DNA of 44,525 nucleotides from Acidobacteriota bacterium (GTDB lineage Bacteria; Acidobacteriota; Terriglobia; Terriglobales; Acidobacteriaceae). The notes beneath the pieces were generated by a model. That model had not been told where the DNA came from, made no database searches, and worked only from the letters and a program-made list of their open reading frames with translations. A program made the translations under genes and the position numbers. The stretch spans positions 1 to 44,525 of the forward strand of contig JAJZGG010000014.1 in NCBI GenBank assembly GCA_021804965.1, given 5' to 3'. Below are positions 1 to 9,889 of the stretch, piece after piece. Position 1 is the first letter of the stretch; the number at the start of each line of letters is the position of its first letter.

Positions 1-651
1 GAGGTGCGCGTGGACGGAAGCGCCACCGAGCTCTCTCTGGAGCAGGTGCAGATTGCCGTGCAGCAGCGCGTCATGGGAGTCTTTCCCAACTTCTACAGCA
101 GTTTTGACTGGAACGCTCCCCCGATGCTGCCGCGCCAGAAATACGCGCTGGCCTTCCGCTCCATGATTGACCCGATGACCTTCGCCGGTGCCGGAGTCAT
201 TGCCGGTGTCGAGCAGGCGCGTGACACCTTTCCCGGCTACGGCCAGGGCGTCGCCGGATACGGTCGGCGGTATGGAGCCGCCTATGCCAACAGCTTCACA
301 GGCCGAATGCTCGGCGGAGCCGTCTTCCCATCCCTGTTCCATCAGGATCCGCGCTACTTCTACATGGGCTCGGGATCCGTCTTCAAGCGCGCTCTCTATG
401 CCATTTCCACGGCCCTCATCACGCGCGGAGACAATGGCCGCTGGCAACCCAATTACTCCCATGTCCTGGGCAACTTCACCGCAGGTGCCATCTCCAACCT
501 CTACTATCCCTCCTCCAGCCGCGGACTCTCGCTCACGCTGCTCAACGGAGCGCTGGAAACAGCCGGCGACGCCGGTACGGATTTTGCCCGGGAGTTTTTC
601 CTGCGCGGCATGACCTCGCATGTTCCCGCCTCCAGCAACGGCAAACCATGA
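1..651 (+). CDS. Hypothetical protein, 5'-truncated by the window edge
   Basis: The frame is open from the first base of the window, so the true start lies upstream and only the last 216 or so codons are visible. GTG at base 4 is merely the first possible in-window start. The visible part is rich in Gly, Tyr, Phe and Arg, with a Gly/Ala/Tyr-rich stretch near residues 60-95 (GYGQGVAGYGRRYGAAY) and a repeated small-residue helix-like pattern near residues 155-190. I see no catalytic motif. It loosely resembles C-terminal parts of acidobacterial envelope proteins whose N-termini carry carboxypeptidase-regulatory-like domains, but that is memory-based and weak. Function is not recognised. It ends 58 bases before the small zinc-ribbon gene. 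Confidence 0.75.
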   Translation, partial: EVRVDGSATELSLEQVQIAVQQRVMGVFPNFYSSFDWNAPPMLPRQKYALAFRSMIDPMTFAGAGVIAGVEQARDTFPGYGQGVAGYGRRYGAAYANSFTGRMLGGAVFPSLFHQDPRYFYMGSGSVFKRALYAISTALITRGDNGRWQPNYSHVLGNFTAGAISNLYYPSSSRGLSLTLLNGALETAGDAGTDFAREFFLRGMTSHVPASSNGKP

Positions 652-695
652 TCCAGCACTCCGGCGCAGCCCCTGTATGCGCAATGCGTCTGAGC

Positions 696-701
696 TAAAA
701 T
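696..701 (+). promoter_or_regulatory. Putative -10 box (TAAAAT) of a short-leader transcript
   Basis: TAAAAT ends 8 bases before the ATG at 710, and no Shine-Dalgarno lies between them. It is one of ten similarly placed TANNNT boxes in the window. No convincing -35 element is visible. Confidence 0.45.
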
Positions 702-709
702 AGTGTGGT

Positions 710-925
710 ATGCCATTCCCGATCCGCACCTGCGTTGTCTGCTCGGAAGAGTTCGAGTTGCGGCCCGGCAAGCCGGGTTTTGCCAATCGCTGTCCGGCCT
801 GCAGTGAGGCCGAGGACGAGGATGCCGGCAAGGATCCCATGCTGGATGCAACCGGCAATCGGAATGAAGTGAATGCGGCGCGACGGCGAGCCATGTACGA
901 CCTGCTGTATCGCAAGGAAAGCTGA
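710..925 (+). CDS. Small zinc-ribbon protein
   Basis: This 71-residue protein has a CxxC pair at Cys8/Cys11 and another at Cys28/Cys31, the layout of a single zinc ribbon. A highly acidic stretch (EAEDEDAGKD) and a basic, Arg-rich C-terminal helix follow. Metal binding is inferred from the cysteines; no partner or reaction can be named. It starts 8 bases after a TAAAAT box, has no Shine-Dalgarno, and ends 30 bases upstream of ftsY on the same strand, so the two may be co-transcribed. Small size limits certainty, but the paired cysteines and clean start support a real gene. Confidence 0.75.
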   Translation: MPFPIRTCVVCSEEFELRPGKPGFANRCPACSEAEDEDAGKDPMLDATGNRNEVNAARRRAMYDLLYRKES

Positions 926-955
926 GTTCGTGCAGAGCGGAGCGGAAAAAGCAGG

Positions 956-1966
956 ATGATTTCCCGTCTATTTGGAAGCAAAAAATCCCCGGAGGCTGAG
1001 GAGCCAGTCGAAGCCCCTGCCGTCGGTCTGCTGGCCAGGATGAAGCAGGCGGTCACGCGCACCCGCGAGTCGCTGGCCGCCAAGCTGGACGACGTGCTGG
1101 CGATGACCCGCCCGGTGGACGAGGACGCTCTGGAAAAGCTGGAGGCTGCCCTGCTCACCAGCGACCTGGGCCTGCCCACCACCACCGCCATTCTGAAGGA
1201 AGTGCGCGAGCAGGCGCGGCGCGACGGCATTGACAGCGGCAGCCAGCTGCGCCAGATTCTGGCCCGGCAGCTGCTGGCTTTGCTGAATGCGACCCAGCCG
1301 GCTGCTCCCACCGCTCCCGAGGTCGCCGTCAGCCAGCCCCCGAGAGTCCTATTTCTGGTGGGCGTGAATGGAACCGGAAAGACCACCACCAGCGGCAAGC
1401 TCGCAGCCCACTACCGCAACGAAGGCCGCAGCGTGCTGCTCTGCGCGGCAGACACCTTCCGCGCCGCTGCGATCGAGCAATTGGAGGTCTGGGCTGCGCG
1501 TTCCGGCGTCGAGCTGATCCGTACCAGGCAGGGCGGCGATCCCTCCGCCGTGCTCTTTGATTCCATCAGCGCCGCCAAGGCTCGCAATCTCGATCTGCTC
1601 ATCGTGGATACGGCCGGTCGCCTCCACACCAAAAGCGGGCTGATGGACGAGCTGGGCAAGATGCGCCGCACCGCCGCCCGCCTGGTTCCCGGAGCGCCGC
1701 ACGAAGTGCTTCTCGTCATGGATGCCACCACCGGGCAGAACGGCCTGCAGCAGGCGCGCCTCTTTGCCGAGGTTGCAGGCGTCACCGGCATCGTGCTCAC
1801 CAAGCTGGACGGCACAGCCAAGGGTGGCATCGTGGTGGCCATCGCGCGCGAGTTGAACCTGCCCGTACGCTTTGTCGGTGTCGGCGAGCGCCTGGAAGAC
1901 CTGCTGCCCTTCGATGCCGCCAGTTTTGTCGATTCCCTGCTCGGCGAAGTCGGTCAGGCTGCCTGA
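956..1966 (+). CDS. ftsY: Signal recognition particle receptor FtsY
   Basis: FtsY is the membrane-associated GTPase that docks SRP-ribosome complexes at the Sec translocon. The 336-residue protein has a short charged A-like region (1-40), a four-helix N domain (about 40-125) and the SRP GTPase G domain. Visible motifs are the P-loop GVNGTGKTTT at 136-145, the insertion-box motif DTFRAAA at 166-172, DTAGR at 218-222 and TKLDGTAKGG at 282-291. The C-terminal GVGE...DL..F segment is also typical. The acidic A domain is very short compared with E. coli FtsY, which is common outside Enterobacteria. The stop lies one base before the ribD start, so ftsY and ribD look co-transcribed. Confidence 0.97.
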   Translation: MISRLFGSKKSPEAEEPVEAPAVGLLARMKQAVTRTRESLAAKLDDVLAMTRPVDEDALEKLEAALLTSDLGLPTTTAILKEVREQARRDGIDSGSQLRQILARQLLALLNATQPAAPTAPEVAVSQPPRVLFLVGVNGTGKTTTSGKLAAHYRNEGRSVLLCAADTFRAAAIEQLEVWAARSGVELIRTRQGGDPSAVLFDSISAAKARNLDLLIVDTAGRLHTKSGLMDELGKMRRTAARLVPGAPHEVLLVMDATTGQNGLQQARLFAEVAGVTGIVLTKLDGTAKGGIVVAIARELNLPVRFVGVGERLEDLLPFDAASFVDSLLGEVGQAA

Positions 1967-1967
1967 G

Positions 1968-3197
1968 ATGCACCCGCCCAACGAAACAGCCGCACCGCCG
2001 CCCGGCAGCCACTCCCGTGATCTCCACTGGATGGAGCGAGCGCTGGAGCTGGCCCGCATGGGCACAGCCCTGGCCTCTCCCAATCCCCGGGTCGGCTGTG
2101 TGCTCGTCAGCCCAGACGGCAGATGCGTGGGCGAGGGATGGCACAGCTATGACCAGCGGGACCATGCCGAGATCGTCGCCCTGCGAGCAGCTGGCGAACA
2201 GGCTCGCGGTGCCACGGCCTATGTGACCCTGGAGCCGTGCAGCCACACCGGTCGCACCGGTCCCTGCGCCCTGGCGCTGCAGCATGCCGGCGTGGCCCGT
2301 GTCGTCGTCGCAACGGAGGATCCCAACCCGCGCGTGGCCGGCAACGGCCTGCGCATGCTGCGTGAGGCAGGCATTGCCGTCGATTGCGGCACCGGCCTGC
2401 ATGCGGCCCGGCGGCTCAATGAGGGCTTTGCCCGATGGATCCAGACCGGCATGCCGTTTGTCACGCAGAAAGTTGCCCTCTCGCTCGATGGCAGAATTGC
2501 GCCGCAGCCCGGCCTGCCCGGTCAGGGCCCGTTCTGGATCACCTCCGAAGAGTCGCGCTTCACCGTGCAGCAGATGCGCCACGCTGCCGACGCCGTGCTC
2601 ACTGGAATCGGCACCATTCTGGCCGATGATCCCCTGCTCACCGACCGCAGCGGAGCGCCGCGGCGACGCAATCTCCTGCGCGTGATTCTTGACTCCACCC
2701 TGCGGCTTCCGCTTGCCGCACAGGTCGTGCAATCGGCCGATGGCGATCTGGTGGTCTGCACCGTCAGCCAGGACGAAGAGCGCGTGGCGCTGCTGCGAGG
2801 GCTCGGCGTGGAGGTCCAGCAGTTTTCCCCCGGAGTCCATGGCAGGCTTCCGCTTGCCTCCGTGCTGGAGTGGCTCGGGCAGCGGCAGATCCTGGACGTG
2901 ATGACCGAGTGCGGCAGCCACCTGAATGGTGCCCTGCTGGCCCAGGGGCTGGTGGACCGCTGCACCTGTTTTGTGGCGCCGGTCATCCTGGGCGCGCATG
3001 CCCTGCCAGCCTGGGGCGCAAGGGACGCAGCTGACGCAGCGGCTGCCGGGAACCTGTCCGGCATGGTATCCCCGAACACTCCCACGGAAGCCTCGGAATC
3101 CATCCAACTGCCGCAGGCCCGGTGGAGTGCCAGCGGACCCGATGCCTGCTGCAGCGCGCTGCTGCGCGACCCATGGCCGGCCGAACCGGTAGACTAA
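1968..3197 (+). CDS. ribD: Bifunctional diaminohydroxyphosphoribosylaminopyrimidine deaminase/reductase RibD
   Basis: RibD carries out the second and third steps of riboflavin synthesis: deamination of the pyrimidine intermediate, then NADPH-dependent reduction of its ribosyl side chain. With the ATG at 1968 the protein has 409 residues. The N-terminal deaminase shows the zinc and proton-shuttle motif HAE (66-68) and the second zinc motif PCSHTGRTGPC (90-100). The C-terminal reductase begins near residue 160 with KVALSLDGRIA. The frame is open further upstream inside ftsY, but 1968 is the first start after the ftsY stop and leaves one spacer base. The C-terminus (about 345-409) is Ala- and Pro-rich and poorly conserved. 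ribE follows 4 bases later. Confidence 0.95.
   Translation: MHPPNETAAPPPGSHSRDLHWMERALELARMGTALASPNPRVGCVLVSPDGRCVGEGWHSYDQRDHAEIVALRAAGEQARGATAYVTLEPCSHTGRTGPCALALQHAGVARVVVATEDPNPRVAGNGLRMLREAGIAVDCGTGLHAARRLNEGFARWIQTGMPFVTQKVALSLDGRIAPQPGLPGQGPFWITSEESRFTVQQMRHAADAVLTGIGTILADDPLLTDRSGAPRRRNLLRVILDSTLRLPLAAQVVQSADGDLVVCTVSQDEERVALLRGLGVEVQQFSPGVHGRLPLASVLEWLGQRQILDVMTECGSHLNGALLAQGLVDRCTCFVAPVILGAHALPAWGARDAADAAAAGNLSGMVSPNTPTEASESIQLPQARWSASGPDACCSALLRDPWPAEPVD
3190..3195 (+). promoter_or_regulatory. Putative -10 box (TAGACT) before ribE
   Basis: TAGACT overlaps the last codons of ribD and ends 6 bases before the ribE ATG at 3202. No Shine-Dalgarno is present. It may give ribE its own short-leader transcript in addition to read-through from ribD. 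Confidence 0.35.
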
Positions 3198-3201
3198 ATC
3201 C

Positions 3202-3915
3202 ATGTTCACAGGGATCATCGAGCAGACCGGAACCGTGGTGGGGAGGAAGCAGCATGGCAACGTGCAGCGATTGACCGTCTCCTGCCCCGGCATCGCAGGG
3301 CAGTTGCGCGAGGGCGACTCCCTGGCCGTCTCCGGCGTATGCCTCACCGCACTGGACGTGAATCCGGAGTTCTTCCATGCCGATCTGGCCGTGGAGACGC
3401 TGGAACGGACAACCCTGCGCCTGCTGCAGCCCGGCGCAAAGGTGAATCTGGAGCTGCCCACCGCAGCCGGTGCGCCGCTCGGTGGCCACATCGTCCAGGG
3501 CCACGTGGATGAAACCGGAGAACTGGTTTCTCTGCTCCCGCTCCCATCGCCTTCGGGCAGCGCTCCCGATCCGGCAGCCACCGACTGGCGGCTCACCCTG
3601 CGCGTGCCCCCATCCCTCCATCCCTACATGGTGCCCAAGGGATCGGTCGCCGTGGAAGGCATCAGCCTCACCATTGCGTCCACCAATATCCCCACCGGCG
3701 GCGATCAGATCGAGATTGCGATTCTGCCCCTCACCTGGGCGCGGACCAATCTGCATACGCTGCCGGCCGGAGCGCGGGTCAACCTGGAGGCAGACATCCT
3801 CCTGAAGGCCGCGGCCCTGCGCAACCGCACAGACCACTCGCAGGTCAGCGAGTCAGGACTGCTCAGCGAATCCGGACTGCTCAGCGAATCCTGGCTGGTG
3901 GCCAACGGCTATTGA
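3202..3915 (+). CDS. ribE: Riboflavin synthase, alpha subunit
   Basis: This enzyme dismutates two 6,7-dimethyl-8-ribityllumazine molecules to riboflavin and the pyrimidine substrate. The N-terminus MFTGIIEQTG is diagnostic. Two lumazine-binding barrels are visible, one at about 1-90 and a second from about 93 that starts GGHIVQGHVDETG. The protein is 237 residues, longer than the usual 200-215. The excess is partly a Pro/Ser-rich insert near residues 112-126 and partly a C-terminal tail with three 6-residue repeats (SESGLL-like) coded by 18-bp tandem DNA units at 3847-3900. ribE sits directly after ribD. No ribB/A or ribH lies in the window, so the rest of the pathway is elsewhere. Confidence 0.96.
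   Translation: MFTGIIEQTGTVVGRKQHGNVQRLTVSCPGIAGQLREGDSLAVSGVCLTALDVNPEFFHADLAVETLERTTLRLLQPGAKVNLELPTAAGAPLGGHIVQGHVDETGELVSLLPLPSPSGSAPDPAATDWRLTLRVPPSLHPYMVPKGSVAVEGISLTIASTNIPTGGDQIEIAILPLTWARTNLHTLPAGARVNLEADILLKAAALRNRTDHSQVSESGLLSESGLLSESWLVANGY
3847..3900 (+). repeat. 18-bp tandem repeat, 3 units, at the 3' end of ribE
   Basis: Units at 3847-3864, 3865-3882 and 3883-3900 are near-identical; the third has diverged at its end. Being a multiple of 3, they keep the frame and lengthen the RibE tail by SESGLL-type hexapeptides. Confidence 0.8.
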
Positions 3916-4009
3916 GCCCCCGTCCCGATGAGCGTTCCGCCCAGCCGCTGCGTCCAGTCCGTATAGGAGAGATGCTGGGAAGCTGATACCCTTGCGATAG
4001 ACGGAATCT

Positions 4010-5209
4010 ATGGCAGAGTTTGTGATCAAGCTGGCGGATGAGCGCGGTCGCGTTCAGGAGCAGACCCATGTTGCAGCCTCTGCCGAGGAGCTGCGGCAGC
4101 GATTTGTGCATGCCGGCTACCATGTCTTCCACGTCCAGCCCAAAGGCGGGCTGGGCGGCCGCAAGAAGAAGACCAGGCTCGAGCCCTTTCTCATCTTCAA
4201 CCAGCAGTTCCTCACCCTCATCCGGGCCGGTCTTCCCATCCACGGATCGCTGGAAATGCTGGCCAAGAATCAAAAAAATCCCCACTTTGCCGGCCAGTTG
4301 CTCAATGTGACCGATCGCGTCAAAACCGGCGAGGCGCTTTCCTCGGCCTTTGAAGCCCAGGGTGGATTCCCCGTCATGTACACCACCACGCTGCTGGCCG
4401 GCGAGCGCTCGGGCAATCTGCAGGAGGTGCTGGAGCGCTTCGTCAGCTTCCAGCGCATCTCGCTCACCTTTCGCAAGAAACTGACGGCCTCGCTCATCTA
4501 TCCCTCCGTGCTCATCTGCATCGTCGTGGCGCTGTTCATCTTCCTCATCACCTTCGTCGTCCCCAGCTTTGCCACGCTCTATGACCAGATGGGCTCGCAT
4601 CTGCCCTGGCTCACGGTCGAGCTGCTGGCCTTCGGTCGCCAGGCGCAGCATAAGGGACCGTGGGTTGCGCTGGGGCTGGTGGCGCTGGGCTTCCTGGCCC
4701 GCCGCTATGCCCGCACGGACCGTGGCCGCGATCTGGTGGATGCAGTGCGCATCCGTCTGCCGATCTTTGGCCGCATCTGGATCAAATATCAGGTCGCACT
4801 CTTCGGTCGCACGCTCTCCACGCTGCTCACCGGCGGTCTGCCGCTGGTGCCGTCGCTGGAGACCGCTGCGCGATCCATCTCCTCCAACCGCATCGCCAAA
4901 TCCGTCTTCTCCGCCGTCACCACCGTGCGCGAGGGCAAGAACCTTGCCGACTCCCTGCAGGCAACCGGCGTCTTCCCCAGCGTCGCCATTGAAATGATCT
5001 CCGTCGGCGAGCAGACCGGCGCCCTGCCGCAGATGTTGAACTCCGTCTCCGAGTTTTTTGAGGAGGACGTGGAAACCAACCTCACCGCGGCCATGGCCCT
5101 CATTGAACCCGTGATTCTGCTGGTCATGGGCGTCTTCGTGGTCATCATCCTCATCGCACTCTACCTGCCGATCTTTTCCCTCGGCCAGATTCAACAGTTT
5201 TCGCACTGA
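4010..5209 (+). CDS. pilC: Type II secretion/type IV pilus inner-membrane platform protein (PilC/GspF family)
   Basis: PilC/GspF is the polytopic platform protein that couples the cytoplasmic assembly ATPase to pilus or pseudopilus growth. At 399 residues it matches the family. Two T2SSF domains are visible, roughly 60-185 and 265-385. Hydrophobic segments lie near 165-190 (SVLICIVVALFIFLITFVV), 215-230 and the C-terminus (EPVILLVMGVFVVIILIALYLP). The first domain has the usual LLAGERSGNLQEVLERF element and the second its counterpart ISVGEQTGALPQML. It heads an operon whose next gene starts 12 bases downstream. The order pilC-pilB reverses the common pilB-pilT-pilC order, and no pilT is present. 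Confidence 0.93.
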   Translation: MAEFVIKLADERGRVQEQTHVAASAEELRQRFVHAGYHVFHVQPKGGLGGRKKKTRLEPFLIFNQQFLTLIRAGLPIHGSLEMLAKNQKNPHFAGQLLNVTDRVKTGEALSSAFEAQGGFPVMYTTTLLAGERSGNLQEVLERFVSFQRISLTFRKKLTASLIYPSVLICIVVALFIFLITFVVPSFATLYDQMGSHLPWLTVELLAFGRQAQHKGPWVALGLVALGFLARRYARTDRGRDLVDAVRIRLPIFGRIWIKYQVALFGRTLSTLLTGGLPLVPSLETAARSISSNRIAKSVFSAVTTVREGKNLADSLQATGVFPSVAIEMISVGEQTGALPQMLNSVSEFFEEDVETNLTAAMALIEPVILLVMGVFVVIILIALYLPIFSLGQIQQFSH

Positions 5210-5221
5210 TTCGGAAGACCC

Positions 5222-6891
<1,670 letters not shown>

Positions 6892-6892
<1 letters not shown>

Positions 6893-7827
6893 TGAGTCCG
6901 CTTTCCATTCCATTTTCTCTGGCAGCACTGCGCACCGCCTCCGCCGGTCTGCGGCCGCCCGTCGCCGTGGCCCTCGGTGCCGAGGGGATTGCCGCAGGCG
7001 TTGCCGCACCGCTTCAGTTGGCCACCGCATCCCTGCCGCAGGGCGCTCTGGTGCCCGGGCTGGGGGAGAGCAATCTGCGCAGTGCCGCAGAGATTGCCAG
7101 TGCCCTGCGCGGCGCCCTCGGGCGGCTGGAGCAGCGCGGGCGAGCGGCAACGCTCGTCGTTCCGGATGCCACCGTGCGCGTCTTCCTGCTGGACTTTGAC
7201 ACCCTGCCGACACGCCGCGATGAGATCCTGCCCATCCTGCGCTTCCGCCTGCGCAAATCGGTAGCCTTTGACGTGGAAAATGCCGGAATCAGCTACCAGA
7301 TTCTGAGCGAGGGTTCCACCCGTCTGGAAACCCCCTGGAAGGTCCTGGTCGCGCTCATGCCGGGCCCGGTCCGCGAGGAGTATGAAGCGCTCATGCGCAG
7401 CGTCGGGCTGGAGCCGGGCGTGCTGCTCCCGCAGTGCCTGGCCGCGCTCAGCCCGCTGGACAGCCAGCAGGCGGAGCTGATCCTCTGCCACAGTCCGGCA
7501 AGCCTCACGCTCACCATCGTCTCCGGCTCTGACATTCTGCTCTATCGCACCAGTGAACTGCCGGAAGGCGCTGCCGCCGCCGAAGAGATTCAGCGCTCGG
7601 TGGCCGTGGCCTGCGCCTTTTTTGAGGACACACTCCGTTCGGCTCCCGGCAGAATTCTCTACAGCGGCGCCCTGCCCCTGGCCGAATTTGCCCGCATCGT
7701 CGAGGAGATTTTCCCTGTCGTCGAGCCGCTGCAATCCCCCACATCCATCCCCGCTGCCACCGGCATGGCCGACCATTTGCAGGGGCTGGCCACCGCTGCC
7801 GCCGGCGCACTCGCAGGAGCTGGCTGA
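6892..7827 (+). CDS. pilM: PilM-like actin-fold pilus assembly protein
   Basis: PilM is a cytoplasmic actin/FtsA-fold protein that binds the PilN N-terminus and links the ATPase to the PilNOP alignment complex. Recognisable features are the segment VRVFLLDFDTLPTRRDEILPILRFRLRK (about 100-128), which matches the PilM region around strand S2/helix H1, and the GSDILLYRTSELPEG segment (about 209-223). The protein has 311 residues, shorter than the 350 or so usual for PilM, and the nucleotide-binding loops are not obvious. It starts with GTG overlapping the pilB stop and ends 3 bases before pilN. The position between pilB and pilN is the best support. Confidence 0.82.
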
Positions 7828-7830
7828 ACC

Positions 7831-8604
7831 ATGCAGATCCGGCTCAATCTCGCCACCCGCCCCTACACCGACCATCGGCCGCTCATCCGCCAGTTGCGCA
7901 TGGGCATGGCCGTATTGGCCGTGCTGCTTCTGCTGCTCGGTCTCGGCATGCTGCACTTCCACCGGGCCGCCCTGCGCATGGAAGCCCGACGCGATCGGCT
8001 GAACAGCGTACTGGCCAATCTGCAGAAGCAGGAACAGGCCGACCGCGCCAGCATGCAGCTGCCGCAGAATGCGCGCGTACTCACCCAGGCCGAGTACCTG
8101 AATCATCTCTTTGACGAAAAATCCTTCTCCTGGACCGAGACCATGGAGGATCTGGAGACCACCCTGCCGGCCGGCGTGGAAGTCACGGCCATCGAGCCCG
8201 TCCGCGACAAGCAGGGCCGGCTCACCCTCCGCCTGCGCGTCAGCGGCCAGCGCGGTCCGGTGGTCGATCTGCTGCGCGCCATGCAGCACCCCCCCCGCTT
8301 TGTCCATCCGCGCATCGTGGGCGAAAACGCCGCCAGCGGCAACGGCCCCAACGGCCTGCAGCCCGTAAACGCACCCCTGCTCGTGAACTTTGATCTGCTG
8401 GCCGAATACAGCCAAGCCACGCTGGCCGAACGGAAGGCTGCCATGGAAGCGCGCAAACGGAAGCAGTCCGACACCCCCGGCAAGGACGCAGCAAAAAGCA
8501 CCACCACACACACTGCCACCCACACGGCCAGCCCCACAAACCGGCGCGCGCTGCTGCATGGCAGGCCCATGCCGCCCCGGCAGGGATCGGCGGTGCCGCG
8601 ATGA
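7831..8604 (+). CDS. pilN: PilN-like fimbrial assembly protein
   Basis: PilN is a bitopic inner-membrane protein that bridges PilM in the cytoplasm and PilO in the periplasm. The N-terminus carries IRLNLATRPY, the PilN motif that binds PilM, followed by one membrane helix at about 27-45. A periplasmic coiled coil (about 48-100) and a ferredoxin-like region follow. The C-terminal 45 residues are Lys-, Thr- and His-rich (TTTHTATHTA), look disordered and are unusual for PilN. Length is 257 residues, longer than the typical 190-220 because of this tail. Its stop overlaps the pilO start by 4 bases (ATGA). Confidence 0.85.
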   Translation: MQIRLNLATRPYTDHRPLIRQLRMGMAVLAVLLLLLGLGMLHFHRAALRMEARRDRLNSVLANLQKQEQADRASMQLPQNARVLTQAEYLNHLFDEKSFSWTETMEDLETTLPAGVEVTAIEPVRDKQGRLTLRLRVSGQRGPVVDLLRAMQHPPRFVHPRIVGENAASGNGPNGLQPVNAPLLVNFDLLAEYSQATLAERKAAMEARKRKQSDTPGKDAAKSTTTHTATHTASPTNRRALLHGRPMPPRQGSAVPR

Positions 8605-9257
8605 GTCCGCTCACCCTCCGCAAAATTCCCTTGCAGGAGCTGCGCAAGCTGCTCTTCTCCGCCCTTGGCCTGCACGCGGTGCTCTTCGGCGTCATGGCCA
8701 TCACCACCCTCGGGCTGGCCGTGCGCGTGGCGCTCGACTGGCGCACCACCAGTGCCAGCAGCCAGGATGAGCTGGCCTCCACCCAGACCCGGATGCGCAC
8801 CCTCCAGATGCAGTTGAAGCCGCTGGCCGGACTGGACAAGCGCGTCGCAGCCTCGCGCAAGCAGATTGACCAGTTCTACATCGACCGCATTCCGCCCAAC
8901 TACTCCTCGATCGCCGCCGAGCTGGGCAATCTGGCCTCGCAGTCCTCCGTCCGCCTCACGCGCGTCGAGTACTCGCAGGCGCCCGGCTCCGTCGACCTGA
9001 CCGAGATCCGCATGGATGCCGGACTCAGCGGAGACTATCCCTCCATCATGCGCTTCATCAACGGCATCGAGCGCAGCAAGACCTTCTTCATCATTCGCGC
9101 CATGGCCCTCACCGGCCAGCAGGGCGGACAGGTGGCGCTGCGCCTGCAGATGACCACCTGGCTGCGTCCGGCCGATGCCGCTGCCAGCGGCCTGCCCATG
9201 GCCAAGCCCGACTCCGCTCAGACCATCGACGCAGCACCAGCCGCGGAGGGCAACTGA
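8601..9257 (+). CDS. pilO: PilO-like pilus assembly protein
   Basis: PilO pairs with PilN in the periplasm to form the alignment complex. The 218-residue protein has a short cytoplasmic N-terminus, one membrane helix at about 13-38, a coiled coil (about 45-85, QDELASTQTRMRTLQMQLKPL) and a C-terminal ferredoxin-like domain (about 95-190). The latter contains the GDYPSIMRFINGIERS segment common in PilO proteins. It overlaps pilN by 4 bases and is followed after one base by the PilP-like gene, so it is clearly in the same operon. Confidence 0.85.
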   Translation: MSPLTLRKIPLQELRKLLFSALGLHAVLFGVMAITTLGLAVRVALDWRTTSASSQDELASTQTRMRTLQMQLKPLAGLDKRVAASRKQIDQFYIDRIPPNYSSIAAELGNLASQSSVRLTRVEYSQAPGSVDLTEIRMDAGLSGDYPSIMRFINGIERSKTFFIIRAMALTGQQGGQVALRLQMTTWLRPADAAASGLPMAKPDSAQTIDAAPAAEGN

Positions 9258-9258
9258 C

Positions 9259-9888
9259 ATGGCCGCAATCAAGCTGGGCACCGACAACAAGCGCAACGTC
9301 ATCATCTTTGGTGTACTGCTGGCCATCGTCGCCTACCTGGCAATCAGCCAGTTGATGAGCGGCCCATCGCGTCCACCGGCTGCCCCGGCACCGCAGACCA
9401 CCACCCCACGGCAGCGCACGCGCGCCGGCAGCTCCACTCCCAACTCCACTCCCAACTCCATTCCGGGCGAGGCGCACAAGCTGCCCTCCATGGGCCTGGA
9501 CCCAACGCTGCACCTCGAGCGTCTCGCAGCCAGCGAGTCCATCGTCTACGAAGGCACCGGACGCAACATCTTTTCCATGGACTCCACCCCCATGCGCATC
9601 GAGCAGGCGCTGGCCTCGGCGCGGCCCAGCCAGCGCACGGCCGCACCGGTGTACACGCCTCCACCGGCACCGCGACCGCCCTCCATTCCGCTCCACTATT
9701 TCGGCTATTCGGTGGCCAAGGACGGGACGCATCGCGCCTTCCTGCTCAAAGGCGAAGACATCTTCGATGCCGGGGTCGGCGAGATCGTGGACCACCGCTT
9801 CAAGATTATTTCCATCGCCCCCACCGGTGTGCAGGTCACCGATCTGGGCTACAACAACACCCAGACACTCCCGCTGGAGTCCAACTAG
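9259..9888 (+). CDS. PilP/GspC-like periplasmic assembly protein
   Basis: The operon position after pilO predicts a PilP-type protein linking the inner-membrane complex to the secretin. With the ATG at 9259, one base after the pilO stop, the protein has 209 residues. A membrane anchor lies at about 12-30 (NVIIFGVLLAIVAYLAISQL), then a Pro/Ser/Thr-rich linker (about 35-75), then a small C-terminal beta domain from about 130 (IPLHYFGYSVAKDGTHRAFL...) resembling the HR/PilP fold. It has an anchor helix and no lipobox, which is more GspC-like than PilP-like. The linker contains a 12-bp DNA repeat (9433-9468). No symbol is given because it sits between the two families. Confidence 0.75.
   Translation: MAAIKLGTDNKRNVIIFGVLLAIVAYLAISQLMSGPSRPPAAPAPQTTTPRQRTRAGSSTPNSTPNSIPGEAHKLPSMGLDPTLHLERLAASESIVYEGTGRNIFSMDSTPMRIEQALASARPSQRTAAPVYTPPPAPRPPSIPLHYFGYSVAKDGTHRAFLLKGEDIFDAGVGEIVDHRFKIISIAPTGVQVTDLGYNNTQTLPLESN
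9433..9468 (+). repeat. 12-bp tandem repeat, 3 units, in the PilP-like linker
   Basis: Units 9433-9444 and 9445-9456 are identical (TCCACTCCCAAC) and 9457-9468 is divergent. They encode a Ser-Thr-Pro-Asn repeat in the periplasmic linker, so the frame is kept. Confidence 0.8.
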
Positions 9889-9889
9889 C

